Source: Betaproteobacteria bacterium (lineage in GTDB: Bacteria > Pseudomonadota > Gammaproteobacteria > Burkholderiales > SG8-41). Taken from it: a DNA stretch of 64,000 bases. Each line of letters opens with the position of its first letter. Positions within the stretch are counted from its first letter, which is position 1. Of this stretch, positions 34,654 to 43,915 are shown piece by piece. The DNA lies in NCBI GenBank assembly GCA_016192825.1, contig JACPTK010000035.1:1-64000 (forward strand), read 5' to 3'. Both the position numbers and the translations under genes were made by a program. The notes below the pieces were generated by a model. It was not told the DNA's origin and made no database searches. It worked only from the letters and a program-made list of their open reading frames with translations.

Positions 34654-35913
34654 ATGTCAGAGCCCATTACCCCGGAACCGGACGCGAAGGCCGAAGATGG
34701 CTCGCGCGCGGCGCGCGCAGGTCCGCGGGCGCAGACCCAGGCGGTGCGCCTTGCGCGCAAGACCCAGTCGCTCGACATCCTGTACGCGATTGCGACCGGC
34801 CTCAGCCAGCCCGGCAGCCTCGAGCAGCTGCTCGACGGCTTTCTCGACACCTTCATCGAGCTGGTGGACGCGCGCGCGGCGAGCGTGCGGCTCGCCACCG
34901 GCGACGGCCACACCCGCCTGGTCGCGGGCCGCGGACTCGCCCCGGAGGTGGCCGAGCGCGACCGGCTGATGCCGGCGGGCGGCTGCCCGTGCGGCTGGGC
35001 CGCGAGCGAGGGGGGGCTGCGCATCCAGCGCGGCACCGCGCCCTGCGCGGCGCTCATCGGCCGGCCGATGCTTGAGCCCGACTGCACGGAGTTCGTGGCG
35101 GTTCCAGTGCAGTACCAGGACCGCATCCTGGGTGTCTATAACCTGTTTCTCGACCGGCCGCTCGCGGCCATGGGCGAGGACATGCCCGACCTGCTGATCA
35201 GCGTGGGCCGCCACCTCGGCCTCGCCATCGAGAAGGCGCGCCTGGAGAGCGACGCGCGCCGCCTGGCCATCATGGAAGAGCGCAATATCATCGGAAATGA
35301 ATTGCATGACTCTCTCGCCCAGTCGCTGATCGGAATGCGCTTACAGTTGAAAATGCTGAGTGAGTCGCTGTCGCGCGAGGACCTTGGCGCCGCCCGCTAC
35401 GAAGCCAAGGCGCTGCAACGGGCGATGACGCAGGCGAATGCCGACTTGCGCGACCTGCTGACCAACTATCGGCTGAAAATCGATGAATCCGGGCTCGTGC
35501 AGACGCTCGCCACTCTGGTCAAGCGCTTCCGCCGGGAGACCGGCATCGCCGTGTTTTTTCAGAACGAATGCCAGGCGCTCGCGCTCACCCCAGCCCAGGA
35601 AATCCAGGTTTTCTACATCGTCCAGGAGGCGCTTACCAACATCCGCAAGCACAGCGGCGCGCGCAATGTGCGCATCATGCTCAACAACGAAGGCGATCTG
35701 TATACCGTGCTGATCGAAGACGACGGCCTGGGCATGGCCGGGGCAGCCGATGGCATGCGGGGCGAGCATGCCGGGCTGGCGATCATGCGGGAACGCACCG
35801 AGCGGCTGCCGGGCCAGTTCGTGATCGAGAGCGAGCCCGGCGAGGGCACGCGCATCGTGCTGATCTTCAATGCGCCGCCGCTCGCCGCGCCCGCCAACGC
35901 GGCGCAAGGCTGA
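34654..35913 (+). CDS. GAF-domain histidine kinase (NarX/NreB type)
   Basis: 419 residues, no membrane segment. A GAF domain (about 45-185) contains the cysteine set CPC..C..C (C-x-C-x17-C-x12-C: GGCPCGW, APCAAL, PDCTEF). A HisKA_3 dimerisation helix follows with phospho-acceptor His in ERNIIGNELHDSLAQSLIGM, then HATPase_c with VQEALTNIRKHS and EDDGLGM. Its partner regulator follows at 35915 (ATG 2 nt after the stop). The cysteines suggest an intracellular redox, Fe-S or thiol sensor (inference). The position after dsrR suggests control of sulfur oxidation. Confidence 0.88.
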   Translation: MSEPITPEPDAKAEDGSRAARAGPRAQTQAVRLARKTQSLDILYAIATGLSQPGSLEQLLDGFLDTFIELVDARAASVRLATGDGHTRLVAGRGLAPEVAERDRLMPAGGCPCGWAASEGGLRIQRGTAPCAALIGRPMLEPDCTEFVAVPVQYQDRILGVYNLFLDRPLAAMGEDMPDLLISVGRHLGLAIEKARLESDARRLAIMEERNIIGNELHDSLAQSLIGMRLQLKMLSESLSREDLGAARYEAKALQRAMTQANADLRDLLTNYRLKIDESGLVQTLATLVKRFRRETGIAVFFQNECQALALTPAQEIQVFYIVQEALTNIRKHSGARNVRIMLNNEGDLYTVLIEDDGLGMAGAADGMRGEHAGLAIMRERTERLPGQFVIESEPGEGTRIVLIFNAPPLAAPANAAQG

Positions 35914-35914
35914 C

Positions 35915-36571
35915 ATGCGGGTGCTGCTGATCGACGATCACGCGCTGGTGCGCAGGGGCCTCGAGGAATTGCTGCAGAGCCGCGGCGTCCAGGTGGTGGC
36001 CTCGGTCAGCTCGGGCGAGGAGGGCGTGCGGCGCGCGCGCGAGCTTTCCTCCGACATCATTCTGCTCGATGTCAAGATGCCGGGCATGAGCGGCGTCGAG
36101 ACCTTGAAACAGCTGCGCGCAAGCGGCGTCCGCACGCCGGTGGTGATGCTCACCATGAGCCGCGAGGACGCCGACCTGCGCGCGGCGCTGCGCGCCGGCG
36201 CGCAGGGTTATCTATTGAAGGACATGGAACCGGAGGAGCTGCTGCCGGCGCTCGAGGCGGCGCTGCGCGGCGACAACGTAGTGGCCAGGGAAATGGTCGG
36301 GACGCTGGCCGGCATCGTGCGCAGCAACGCCGGCCCGGAGCTGGAGGCGCGGCGGGCGGCGACGCCGTTCGCCGCCCTCACGCAGCGAGAACTGGAGATC
36401 CTGGAGCACGTTGCCATGGGCCTCAGCAACAAGATGATCGCGCGCGCCCTCGATATCGCGGACGGCACCGTCAAGCTGCACGTCAAGGCAATTCTGCGCA
36501 AGCTGGGAATGCGCTCGCGCGTCGAGGCCGCCGTCGCCGCGGTCGAACACGGACTGGGAAGGAAGAAATGA
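35915..36571 (+). CDS. NarL/FixJ-type response regulator
   Basis: 218 residues: receiver domain with acidic pocket LLIDDHALVRRG and phospho-acceptor in DIILLDVKMPGMSGVE, conserved T/K (MLTMS, YLLKDM), then a LuxR-type HTH (LTQRELEILEHVAMGLSNKM). It should be phosphorylated by the GAF kinase encoded just upstream. Target promoters are unknown; the dsr and DsrMK-like operons flank it on both sides. Confidence 0.92.
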   Translation: MRVLLIDDHALVRRGLEELLQSRGVQVVASVSSGEEGVRRARELSSDIILLDVKMPGMSGVETLKQLRASGVRTPVVMLTMSREDADLRAALRAGAQGYLLKDMEPEELLPALEAALRGDNVVAREMVGTLAGIVRSNAGPELEARRAATPFAALTQRELEILEHVAMGLSNKMIARALDIADGTVKLHVKAILRKLGMRSRVEAAVAAVEHGLGRKK

Positions 36572-36740
36572 AGATCCCGGAGTGCGCTTGCTGCAGATCT
36601 CGATTGACCGGACGAGGCGCGGCCCTTCGTCGACCTCGGCAAGCGGACGCGGGCTGAGCCTGCCTGTCGCCGCGTGGCGGCGATCGGGGCATGTCGGGGA
36701 CGGGGTGGTACGTGAGCGGCGGGCTCGCCACGCGCGGGGC

Positions 36741-37424
36741 TCACAGGGCGGCGCCCTTGCGCTCGAGCGCAGCCCCGGTCACCCCGCGCGATGCCAACAC
36801 CAGAAACGCGTGAGCGAGCTTGCCGAACGGCAGCCAGACGAACAGCAGTTCCGCGCTGAGCAGGTGGATCGCGAGCGGAAGCGGGTCGAGCGGCGGCGGC
36901 GCGGCGCCCGCGGGGTACGACACGTTGATCGCGATCATCCCGGTGGCGCAAGGCAGGATCACGACGAACCAGCTGAAGTAGTCGTCGAAGCCGGACAGCA
37001 GGCGCCGCACCGGATCGGCGAGGCGCTCCATCAGCGCGATGAACAGCGCCACGAAGGTGAGCCCGACCGCGAAATACACCACCGGCCCCGGCAGCGGCGG
37101 CCACGCCAGGCCGGCAAGGCGTTCGATGAAGCCAATGTGCGGCAGGTAGCCGAACACGATCACGGCCAGGCCGACGTGATAGAGGTAGCCGTTGAGCGCG
37201 CCGAGCCTGCCGCTGCGCCCGATTTCCTTCCGGGGAATCATCCGCCCGAAGATGCCGCGCATCGCGCCGGCGAGCAGCCGGGTGCTGCGCGGCTCGGACA
37301 AATCCGGCGCAGCGCCCAGCCGCCAGATCGCCGCCACCCGCCACAGGCTTCCCAGGACCAGGACCGCCAGCGAGGCCCACAGCGCGGGCCCTCGCGCCAA
37401 CTCCAGGAGATCCGTCGGCGTCAC
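36741..37424 (-). CDS. DsrM/NarI-like membrane heme b subunit (second set)
   Basis: 227 residues from a GTG that overlaps the upstream stop (GTGA). Several hydrophobic helices (ALWASLAVLVLGSLWRVAAI; VYFAVGLTFVALFIALMERL) with helix histidines (YHVGLAVIVFGYLPHIGF; IHLLSAELLFVWLPFGKLAH) of NarI/DsrM type. With the Fe-S protein upstream it makes a compact quinone-linked DsrMK-like module, distinct in sequence from dsrMK at 25.7-28.0 kb. Confidence 0.82.
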   Translation of the reverse strand: MTPTDLLELARGPALWASLAVLVLGSLWRVAAIWRLGAAPDLSEPRSTRLLAGAMRGIFGRMIPRKEIGRSGRLGALNGYLYHVGLAVIVFGYLPHIGFIERLAGLAWPPLPGPVVYFAVGLTFVALFIALMERLADPVRRLLSGFDDYFSWFVVILPCATGMIAINVSYPAGAAPPPLDPLPLAIHLLSAELLFVWLPFGKLAHAFLVLASRGVTGAALERKGAAL

Positions 37425-38791
37425 GGCCGGGGCCTCTCGGGCTCGAGATATTGCGCGACCAGCTCGGTCAGACCGAGCACCGGCAGCGTCATGCCGTACT
37501 GCTCGATCGCCTCTTCCAGCACGTTGCGGCAGTTGCTGCAGCTGGTGACGAGCGCCTCTGCGCCCGTGGCGTCCACCTGGCGTTTCTTGCACTCGAAGGC
37601 GGCGAAGCGGAGCTTTTCGGCGCGGTGGATCGCGCTCACGCCCCCGCCGCCGCCGCAGCAAAAGCTGGCCGCCCCGGATGCGGGCATCTCGACGAAGCGC
37701 CCGCTCACCCCGTCCATCAGCCGGCGCGGCGCCTGGCTCACCCCGCCGCGCCGAACGATCTGGCACGGGTCGTGAAACGTGAGCCGGCGGGCGTCCTTGC
37801 CGCGCGTGCGCAGCCGGCCCTCGCGCACGAGCTGGTCGAGCAGCTCGACAATCTGGACCACCTTGAAGGAATAGGGCCGGCCGATCAGGTTCGGCCCTTC
37901 CCAGCGCAGCGCCGAGTAGGCGTGGCCGCATTCCGGGCTGATCACGTATTTCACCTTCAGCCGCTCGGCCGCGTCGACGATGCGCGACAGCAGCACCGCC
38001 GCGACCTCGCGGGAGCCGATCTGCACGCCGACGTTGGTCGCCTCGAAACCGGCGCTGGGGAGAGTCCACGACACGCCGGCCCGGTGGAAGATCCGGGCCA
38101 ACGCGCCGATGATTTCCGCGAATCCGATGATCTCCATCGATGACAGCACCACCAGGTAATCGGCCCCTTCCACGTCCACCGGCACCTTCAGCCCGGTGTC
38201 CTTTTCCTGCAGCTCAATCTGGCGCTTGAGCGCCGGCCAGCGCACGCCCATCGCGCTGCCGGTCTCGAGCGCGCGCCCGGCGGCCTCATAGAGGTCCGGC
38301 GGCGCAAATCCAGCCGCCGACATGCCTTCGCGCGCCTGGCGCACCAGGCCGGCGATATCGATGCCCATCGGGCAGGCGAGCGTGCAGCGGCCGCACAGGT
38401 TGCAGGAATCGTAGAGCAGCTCGGACCAGTCCGCGAGCGCCTGCGCCGTGGACTCGGGTGGCGCGACGCCGAGCAGCCTCTTCAGCGAAGCGAACGGCGC
38501 CCGCTCGCGCTGGTAGGCCTTGATCATCGGCCACAGCTTGTAGACCGGCGTGTAGCGCGGATCGCCGGTGACGAGATGGAAGTGGCAGGCCTCTGCGCAC
38601 AGGCCGCAATGCACGCAAGCCTCGAGCTGAAACGCGGCGTCGCGGCCGACCTGGGCGACGAACACCTGCGCCGCCTTGCGTGCATCGGGCGCCCTGGCCG
38701 AGTCGAGCGCCGCGCGGGCGCGTTCAGATGGGGGCGGTTCCACGACCGTCGATTCCTGGGCGCATCCTACCGGTGCCGGAGGGAGCCGCAT
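37421..38791 (-). CDS. DsrK/HdrD-like Fe-S oxidoreductase (second set)
   Basis: 456 residues. Two [4Fe-4S] sites (CVHCGLCAEACHFHL; CNLCGRCTLACPMGIDI) and CCG-type motifs (FHDPCQIVRRGG; SFCCGGGGGVS; CSNCRNVLEEAIEQYG) match DsrK in order and length. YVISPECGHAYSALRW is shared with DsrK's ECGHAW region. It presumably handles a disulfide or related two-electron substrate and pairs with the membrane subunit downstream. Whether it docks DsrC, a DsrC paralogue or another thiol partner is unknown. Confidence 0.86.
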   Translation of the reverse strand: MRLPPAPVGCAQESTVVEPPPSERARAALDSARAPDARKAAQVFVAQVGRDAAFQLEACVHCGLCAEACHFHLVTGDPRYTPVYKLWPMIKAYQRERAPFASLKRLLGVAPPESTAQALADWSELLYDSCNLCGRCTLACPMGIDIAGLVRQAREGMSAAGFAPPDLYEAAGRALETGSAMGVRWPALKRQIELQEKDTGLKVPVDVEGADYLVVLSSMEIIGFAEIIGALARIFHRAGVSWTLPSAGFEATNVGVQIGSREVAAVLLSRIVDAAERLKVKYVISPECGHAYSALRWEGPNLIGRPYSFKVVQIVELLDQLVREGRLRTRGKDARRLTFHDPCQIVRRGGVSQAPRRLMDGVSGRFVEMPASGAASFCCGGGGGVSAIHRAEKLRFAAFECKKRQVDATGAEALVTSCSNCRNVLEEAIEQYGMTLPVLGLTELVAQYLEPERPRP

Positions 38792-38929
38792 TGATCCAAG
38801 TCAAGCGGGTCGCGTCCCCCTTGGACCCCTCTTTTGCAACGGATGCAGACGCGTGCCGTGGCGCTCGGCGCGGACGTCGCGACCGCGCGCCGGGTCCGGC
38901 GCGTGATGCGCGGGAAGCCCGCCCGCACT

Positions 38930-39925
38930 TCAGGCGTCCAGGGTGCTGACGGTCAGTTGCGTACGCGGCAGCGCGTGGTCGAGCAGCAGGAACTCGGCTG
39001 CGATCGCCAACGACCCTGGCCCCGCGACGTATATATCGTAATCGCCCAGTCGGGGATGATCCCGCAGCACCTGCTGCAGCGCGCCTTGCATGACGGCTTC
39101 GTCCGGCAAGGCGCCGTCCGCAGTCAATGGGGCGTAGCGGAAGTTGTCCAGGGCGTCGGTCCAGGAGCGGCAGAGATTGTCGAGGTAGTGGCCCTTGCCG
39201 GAGGCGATCCAGTACAAATGCAGCGATTCGGGCACATCGAGCGCCATAGCGTGCTCGATCAGGCTCTTGACGGGAGCAAAACCCGTTTCACAGGCAATGA
39301 AGATGAGCGGACGATGCGATTCCTCATTCAGCACGAATTCCCCGCGCGGCCCATCGACGCGCACCGTGTCCGCGCTTTTCAGCCCCTCGAACACGCGCTC
39401 GGCGAAGGCGTTCCCGGCGCGCCGGCGTATGTGGAACTGCAGGTTGCGGTCGTCGCACGGGCAGCTCGCCACCGCGCGCGACGCAGTGAGCCCGCCGGGC
39501 AGCTCGAGCGACACCGATTGGCCGGCAAGAAAGCGCAGCCGGTTGGTGCGCGGCGTCTGCAGATGCAGCAGCCGCATGTCCTCCCCCATAGGGCTGACGG
39601 ACTTGACCCTGGCGTCGATATGCTGCAGCGGCATGTCGGCGGCGCCCTGCGCCTCGCGCGCCTCGATCACGAGGTCGGCGACGGCGGTGTTGCAGCACAT
39701 CAGCACGACGCCGGCGCTCTTCTCGGCTGCCGTGAGGGCGTAGTCGGAATGGCGGATTTTATGCACCTCGCCCGACAGGATTCTGGCCTTGCATTTGCCG
39801 CAGCTGCCGATGCTGCAGCCATAATCGAGCGACAGCCCGGCGCGCAGCGCCGCCTCCAGCAGGTTGTCGTTGCCGTCGACGAAAAACTCCCGGCCCCCCG
39901 GATCGACCCGTACGTGCGCCGTCAT
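38930..39925 (-). CDS. 2Fe-2S ferredoxin-flavin reductase
   Basis: 331 residues: a plant-type ferredoxin domain (DYGCSIGSCGKCKARIL ... MCCNT) followed by FAD and NAD domains (RAVASCPCDDRNLQFHI; LIFIACETGFAPVKSLIEHA; LYWIASGKGHYLDNLCRSW). It would transfer electrons between NAD(P)H and an Fe-S partner, plausibly the DsrMK-like pair downstream on the same strand. The ATG lies only 4 nt from the end of a dispersed element and lacks a ribosome site, so the present start may be that of a gene truncated by that element (see the ORF at 40138). Confidence 0.85.
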   Translation of the reverse strand: MTAHVRVDPGGREFFVDGNDNLLEAALRAGLSLDYGCSIGSCGKCKARILSGEVHKIRHSDYALTAAEKSAGVVLMCCNTAVADLVIEAREAQGAADMPLQHIDARVKSVSPMGEDMRLLHLQTPRTNRLRFLAGQSVSLELPGGLTASRAVASCPCDDRNLQFHIRRRAGNAFAERVFEGLKSADTVRVDGPRGEFVLNEESHRPLIFIACETGFAPVKSLIEHAMALDVPESLHLYWIASGKGHYLDNLCRSWTDALDNFRYAPLTADGALPDEAVMQGALQQVLRDHPRLGDYDIYVAGPGSLAIAAEFLLLDHALPRTQLTVSTLDA

Positions 39926-39929
39926 GATT

Positions 39930-40141
39930 CTAGGAGTTTGTCGGACTTAGGGCCGACACACTCCTAAATGCAAAACCGCCTGCGCGAAAACGAAACAAAA
40001 AGGCAGTGAAAACCTTATGTTCAGCCTGCGCGCGTGCCCGTTGGAGGCTAATAAGGGTCGTCATCCCGTATTTCATTCGAAATTCGCAGGCGGTTTTGCT
40101 GTAAGCAGCCTGTCGGAATGCCAAGTCCGACAGGCTGCTAG
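39930..40141 (+). repeat. MITE-like dispersed element, copy 3
   Basis: Same layout as the 34.4 kb copy: CTAGGAGTTTGTCGG hairpin (one mismatch, ACACTCCT), inverted repeat GCAAAACCGCCTGCG/CGCAGGCGGTTTTGC, and hairpin AGCAGCCTGTCGGA/TCCGACAGGCTGCT ending CTAG. It separates a short HTH ORF from the ferredoxin reductase gene, both on the minus strand. Confidence 0.9.
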
Positions 40142-40275
40142 GCGCGCAGCAGATCTTCCGCCGATACCATGCCCTCGAATGCGGCCAGATCGCCGTTCCG
40201 GATCTTGCGCTGCAGCGCGCCGCGACTGACGCCGACCAGACGTGCAGCACGTAACAGTGAAAGAAGCTGCGGCAT
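40138..40275 (-). pseudogene. HTH-like N-terminal fragment cut by dispersed element
   Basis: 45 codons: [20 protein letters not shown] then LQRKIRNGDLAAFEGMVSAE and DLLRA, after which the stop is the TAG of the repeat element. The sequence is a compact MerR/excisionase-like HTH. As I recall, some betaproteobacterial 2Fe-2S reductases carry exactly such a module at their N-terminus; the reductase ORF resumes on the other side of the element. I read the two as halves of one gene disrupted by the element, with loss of some linker (inference). Confidence 0.6.
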
Positions 40276-40353
40276 GCGCTTTGTGATGGGTTTCGCTCAT
40301 GTATGAATGTATTATATCGAAGCCGATGCGCCCGATCGCAGGCGTGGAACGCC

Positions 40354-41739
40354 ATGGATTTTCTGCCGATCTTTCTCGACATTCGCGAACAGCCCTGCCT
40401 GGTGGTGGGCGGCGGAGAAGTGGCCGCGCGCAAGTGTGCGCTGCTGTTGCGTGCCGGCGCGCGCGTCACGATACAGGCACCGGCGCTGGGCAGGGCGTTT
40501 GACGCCGATCTCGCCGCAGCCCGGATCGCGCACCGCGCATCGAGCTTTCACGACGAGGACGCGGCCGGGTATGCCCTGGTGATCGCCGCCACCAACGACG
40601 ATGCCGTCAATCGCGCGGTAGCCGTCGCCGCCAGGGCGCGGCATATCCCGGTGAACGTGGTCGACCAGCCTGCGCTGTGCTCGTTCATCATGCCCTCCAT
40701 CGTCGAGCGCGCGCCGCTCATCGTGGCGGTTTCGAGCGGTGGCGCCTCGCCGGTCCTGGCGCGCCTGCTGCGCGCGCGCCTGGAAAGCCTGGTCCCGGCC
40801 GGCTACGGCCGCCTCGCCGAGCTTGCGGCGGCGTTCCGCGATCGAGTCAAGGCGCGCTTCAAGCCGGCCGAGCGGCGGCGTTTCTGGGAACGCGCGCTGC
40901 AAGGCCCGATCGCCGAGCTGGTCTTCAGCGGCCGCGACGAGGAGGCCCGCAAGGCCCTGCAGGAAACTCTCGGCGACACGCGCCTCGCCTTCAGCGGCGG
41001 CGAGGTGTCCCTCGTCGGCGCCGGCCCGGGCGATCCGGATCTGCTCACGTTCCGCGCGCTGCGGCTCATGCAGCAGGCCGATGTGGTGGTGTACGATCGC
41101 CTGGTGTCGCAACCCGTCCTCAATCTGGTGCGGCTCGAAGCCGAGCGCATCTACGCCGGCAAGGAGCGCGCGAAGCACGCGCTGCCGCAGGAGGACATCA
41201 ATCATCTGCTGGTGCGCCTGGCGCGGGAGGGCAAGCGCGTGGTGCGCTTGAAGGGCGGCGACCCGTTCATCTTCGGGCGCGGCGGCGAGGAGATCGATAC
41301 GCTCGCCGCCGAAGGCATCCCCTTCCAGGTGGTGCCCGGCATCACGGCGGCGGCAGGCTGCGCGTCCTACGCCGGCATTCCGCTCACGCACCGCGATTAC
41401 GCGCAGTCGGTGGTGTTCGTCACCGGCCACATGCAGGATGGCACCATGAACCTGAACTGGCGCTCGCTCGCGCAGCCGCGCCAGACCGTCGTGTTCTACA
41501 TGGGACTGGTCGGCATCGAAGTCCTGTGCCGCGAGCTCACCGCACATGGCCTGCCCGCCGCCACGCCGGCCGCGCTCATCCAGCAGGGCACGACGCCGCA
41601 GCAGCGCGTGCTGACGGGCACCCTCGAGTCGCTGCCGGCCATCGTGCGCGAGAGCGGCGTCAAGGCGCCGACCCTGATCATCATCGGAGAGGTCGTGAGG
41701 CTGCGCGAGCGTCTAAAATGGTTCGAACCCGCGGCATGA
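40354..41739 (+). CDS. cysG: siroheme synthase (trifunctional)
   Basis: 461 residues, the usual length. N-terminal precorrin-2 dehydrogenase/ferrochelatase ([47 protein letters not shown]) and C-terminal uroporphyrinogen-III methyltransferase ([56 protein letters not shown]). It supplies siroheme for DsrAB, which needs much of it. An upstream in-frame extension to 40303 lacks family similarity. Confidence 0.94.
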   Translation: MDFLPIFLDIREQPCLVVGGGEVAARKCALLLRAGARVTIQAPALGRAFDADLAAARIAHRASSFHDEDAAGYALVIAATNDDAVNRAVAVAARARHIPVNVVDQPALCSFIMPSIVERAPLIVAVSSGGASPVLARLLRARLESLVPAGYGRLAELAAAFRDRVKARFKPAERRRFWERALQGPIAELVFSGRDEEARKALQETLGDTRLAFSGGEVSLVGAGPGDPDLLTFRALRLMQQADVVVYDRLVSQPVLNLVRLEAERIYAGKERAKHALPQEDINHLLVRLAREGKRVVRLKGGDPFIFGRGGEEIDTLAAEGIPFQVVPGITAAAGCASYAGIPLTHRDYAQSVVFVTGHMQDGTMNLNWRSLAQPRQTVVFYMGLVGIEVLCRELTAHGLPAATPAALIQQGTTPQQRVLTGTLESLPAIVRESGVKAPTLIIIGEVVRLRERLKWFEPAA

Positions 41740-41767
41740 GATCCGCGCCGGACGCAAACGAGGATCG

Positions 41768-42097
41768 ATGGTGGAACGATTCATCGAGGTAGGGCAGGCA
41801 GGCGAGCTTCGGCCCGGGACGATGAAGCGCATCGATATTCGCGGCCGGCGCATCCTGCTCGCCAACGTGGATGGGCGCTTCTGGGCCGCGGACGATACCT
41901 GCACCCACGAAGAGGCTTCGCTCTCGACGGGCGTCCTGAAGGGCGAACTGGTCAAATGCCCGCTGCACGGCAGCCGCTTCAACGTCCGCACCGGCGAGGC
42001 GCTGGAAGAGCCGGCGGAAGAAAATCTCAGGACCTATCCGGTGCGCCTGGACGGCGAGCGCATTCTGATCGGCTTGCGCGAAGCGGGGACGCCATGA
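41768..42097 (+). CDS. Rieske-type [2Fe-2S] ferredoxin
   Basis: 109 residues with the Rieske ligands CTH (DDTCTHEEASLS) and CPLH (VKCPLHGSRFNVRTGE). Soluble NirD/dioxygenase-ferredoxin type, without a membrane anchor. It follows cysG by 28 nt and overlaps the next gene (ATGA). Electron partner unknown. Confidence 0.9.
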   Translation: MVERFIEVGQAGELRPGTMKRIDIRGRRILLANVDGRFWAADDTCTHEEASLSTGVLKGELVKCPLHGSRFNVRTGEALEEPAEENLRTYPVRLDGERILIGLREAGTP

Positions 42098-43239
42098 GCG
42101 CCCCCATGGGCGCGATCCCCGCCGACCCCGCGGCCCTGATGCGCTCGATACTCAAGCGCATCGCCACCGGGCCGGAGCTGAGCAAGGACATCTCGCGCGA
42201 AGAGGCCCGCGCCGGCATGCGCACGGTGCTCGACGGCCAGGTGGATCCGGTGCAGGCCGGGGTATTCCTGATCGCGCTGCGCATGAAGCGCGAGACGGAC
42301 GACGAAAACCGCGGCATGCTCGAAGCGATCCGCGAGGCGACCCGCAGGGCCACCGCGCCGGTGGACGAGGTACTCGACATCGGCGACCCCTACGACGGCT
42401 ACAACCGGACGCTGCCGGCCTCGCCTTTCCTGCCGCCGGTGCTCGCCGCCTGCGGCGTCGCGACGATCTCGCACGGCGTCGAGCGCATGGGGCCCAAGTA
42501 CGGCGTCACGCACCGGCAGGTGCTGAGCGCCGCCGGCCTGCCGGTGGATCCGGGGCCGGAAGAAGCCGCCGCGCGCGTGGGCGACCCGCGCATCGGCTGG
42601 GCCTACGTGGACCAGAAGACGTTCTGCCCCAAACTCTACAACCTTGCCGCCCTGCGCACGCTCATCGTCAAGCGGCCCGCCATTACCACCGCCGAGGTGC
42701 TGGCCGGGCCCGTGCGCGGCCGCCTGAAGACCCATCTCGTCACCGGTTACGTGCACAAGCCCTATCCGCGCATCTACGCGCTGCTCGCGCGCCACGCCGG
42801 CTTCGACTCCGCGCTCATCGTGCGCGGGGTCGAGGGCGGCGTGATTCCATCCCTCTCCCAGACCGGCAAGGCGTTCCACTATCATGGCGGCGGCGAAGAG
42901 AGCTCCACGGATTTCAAGCCGGCCGACCTGGGAATCGATCGGTCCGTGCGCGCACCGCGCATTTCCGGCGCGCCGGCGCCGGATGCGAACGACGAGGGGC
43001 AAAGCGCGGCGCCGCTCGATGCCGCCGCCGTCGCGCAAGCGGCCGCGGAGGCCGGCATGGCGGCGCTTGCCGGACATCCCGGCCCCACGCGCGACAGCCT
43101 GGTCTATGGCGCCGCGCTGTGCCTGTGGCATCTCGGGCGCCACCGTTCCCTGAGAAGCGCCGCGGACGCCGTGCGCGGAGCGCTCGATCGAGGCGAGGCG
43201 TTGGAGCATTTCCAACGCATGCGCGGGGTCGCCCGGTGA
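42094..43239 (+). CDS. TrpD2-like phosphoribosyltransferase-family protein
   Basis: 381 residues of the anthranilate phosphoribosyltransferase fold (LKRIATGPELSKDISREEAR; SHGVERMGPKYGVTHRQVLS; GVEGGVIPSLSQTG). The PRPP-binding GTGGD of true TrpD is replaced by DIGDPYDGYNRTLPAS, as in TrpD2/YbiB proteins, which bind nucleic acid rather than make tryptophan in studied cases. Co-translated with the Rieske gene. Confidence 0.82.
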   Translation: MSAPMGAIPADPAALMRSILKRIATGPELSKDISREEARAGMRTVLDGQVDPVQAGVFLIALRMKRETDDENRGMLEAIREATRRATAPVDEVLDIGDPYDGYNRTLPASPFLPPVLAACGVATISHGVERMGPKYGVTHRQVLSAAGLPVDPGPEEAAARVGDPRIGWAYVDQKTFCPKLYNLAALRTLIVKRPAITTAEVLAGPVRGRLKTHLVTGYVHKPYPRIYALLARHAGFDSALIVRGVEGGVIPSLSQTGKAFHYHGGGEESSTDFKPADLGIDRSVRAPRISGAPAPDANDEGQSAAPLDAAAVAQAAAEAGMAALAGHPGPTRDSLVYGAALCLWHLGRHRSLRSAADAVRGALDRGEALEHFQRMRGVAR

Positions 43240-43273
43240 GCGGGTGCGCGGCGCGTACCGGGCCGCCGTCCGG

Positions 43274-43645
43274 TCAGGCCATGCGCGCGCGCGGGAGCGT
43301 CCCTCTGACGAGCCCCTGCCGCAGCCGCGCCGCGTGCGGCTTGGTCGAGGCCTTGGCGCAGAACACCACGTAGAGGGTGGTCATGACCGCCGCGGCTTCC
43401 TGGCTGGCCAGCGAATAGTAGATCGACTGCGCCTCCCGGCGCGTCGCCACGATTCCTTTCCGGCGCAGCACCGCGAGGTGCTGGGACAGGCCCGATTGGC
43501 TCACGCCGACCTGCTGTTGTAGCTCGCTCACCGATTTCTCGCCCTCCGCGAGCTGGCAGAGGATCAGGAGGCGTGAAGGATTCGACAGCGCCTTGAGCAG
43601 TGATGTCGCCCGGCTGGCGCTTTTTTTCAGTTCGGCTACATCCAT
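43274..43645 (-). CDS. ArsR-family repressor with persulfide-sensor cysteine pair
   Basis: 123 residues from ATG 43645 (a TTG at 43663 is less likely). Winged helix with LSNPSRLLILCQLAEGEKSV and VSQSGLSQHLAVLRRKGIV. Its only cysteines are Cys30 and Cys96, 66 apart, the spacing of Cys41/Cys107 in SqrR and the matching pair in BigR, which form a tetrasulfide link when exposed to sulfane sulfur. I infer derepression of the divergent tusA-dsrE2-fadL genes by persulfide. Confidence 0.85.
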   Translation of the reverse strand: MDVAELKKSASRATSLLKALSNPSRLLILCQLAEGEKSVSELQQQVGVSQSGLSQHLAVLRRKGIVATRREAQSIYYSLASQEAAAVMTTLYVVFCAKASTKPHAARLRQGLVRGTLPRARMA

Positions 43646-43915
43646 TGGAATGAATTCCCGCAATCGGTGATCGAGGCGGCGCGGTCCTCCATCGTTCTTG
43701 ATTCGGCCCGCTCATCACGGCGGGAACCCGCGCCCGGAGCGTTCGTTCGCTCCTGTGCCCACCGCGATAGCGCCGCAATTCTAACAGCCTGTCGGCCCTG
43801 GCGCTGCACACCGCCGCCCGTCCGGCCCGCCGCCGGCGGGGCGCGGCCCGCGCGCAGCGGCCGGCAAGTCCCGCGTATCGGAGGCCGTCTGCCCGATGGC
43901 ATGGCCGAGCATCGC

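Noticed and set aside
42094-43239. Genuine trpD (tryptophan synthesis)
   Set aside because: The PRPP-binding GTGGD motif is replaced and no other trp gene is near.
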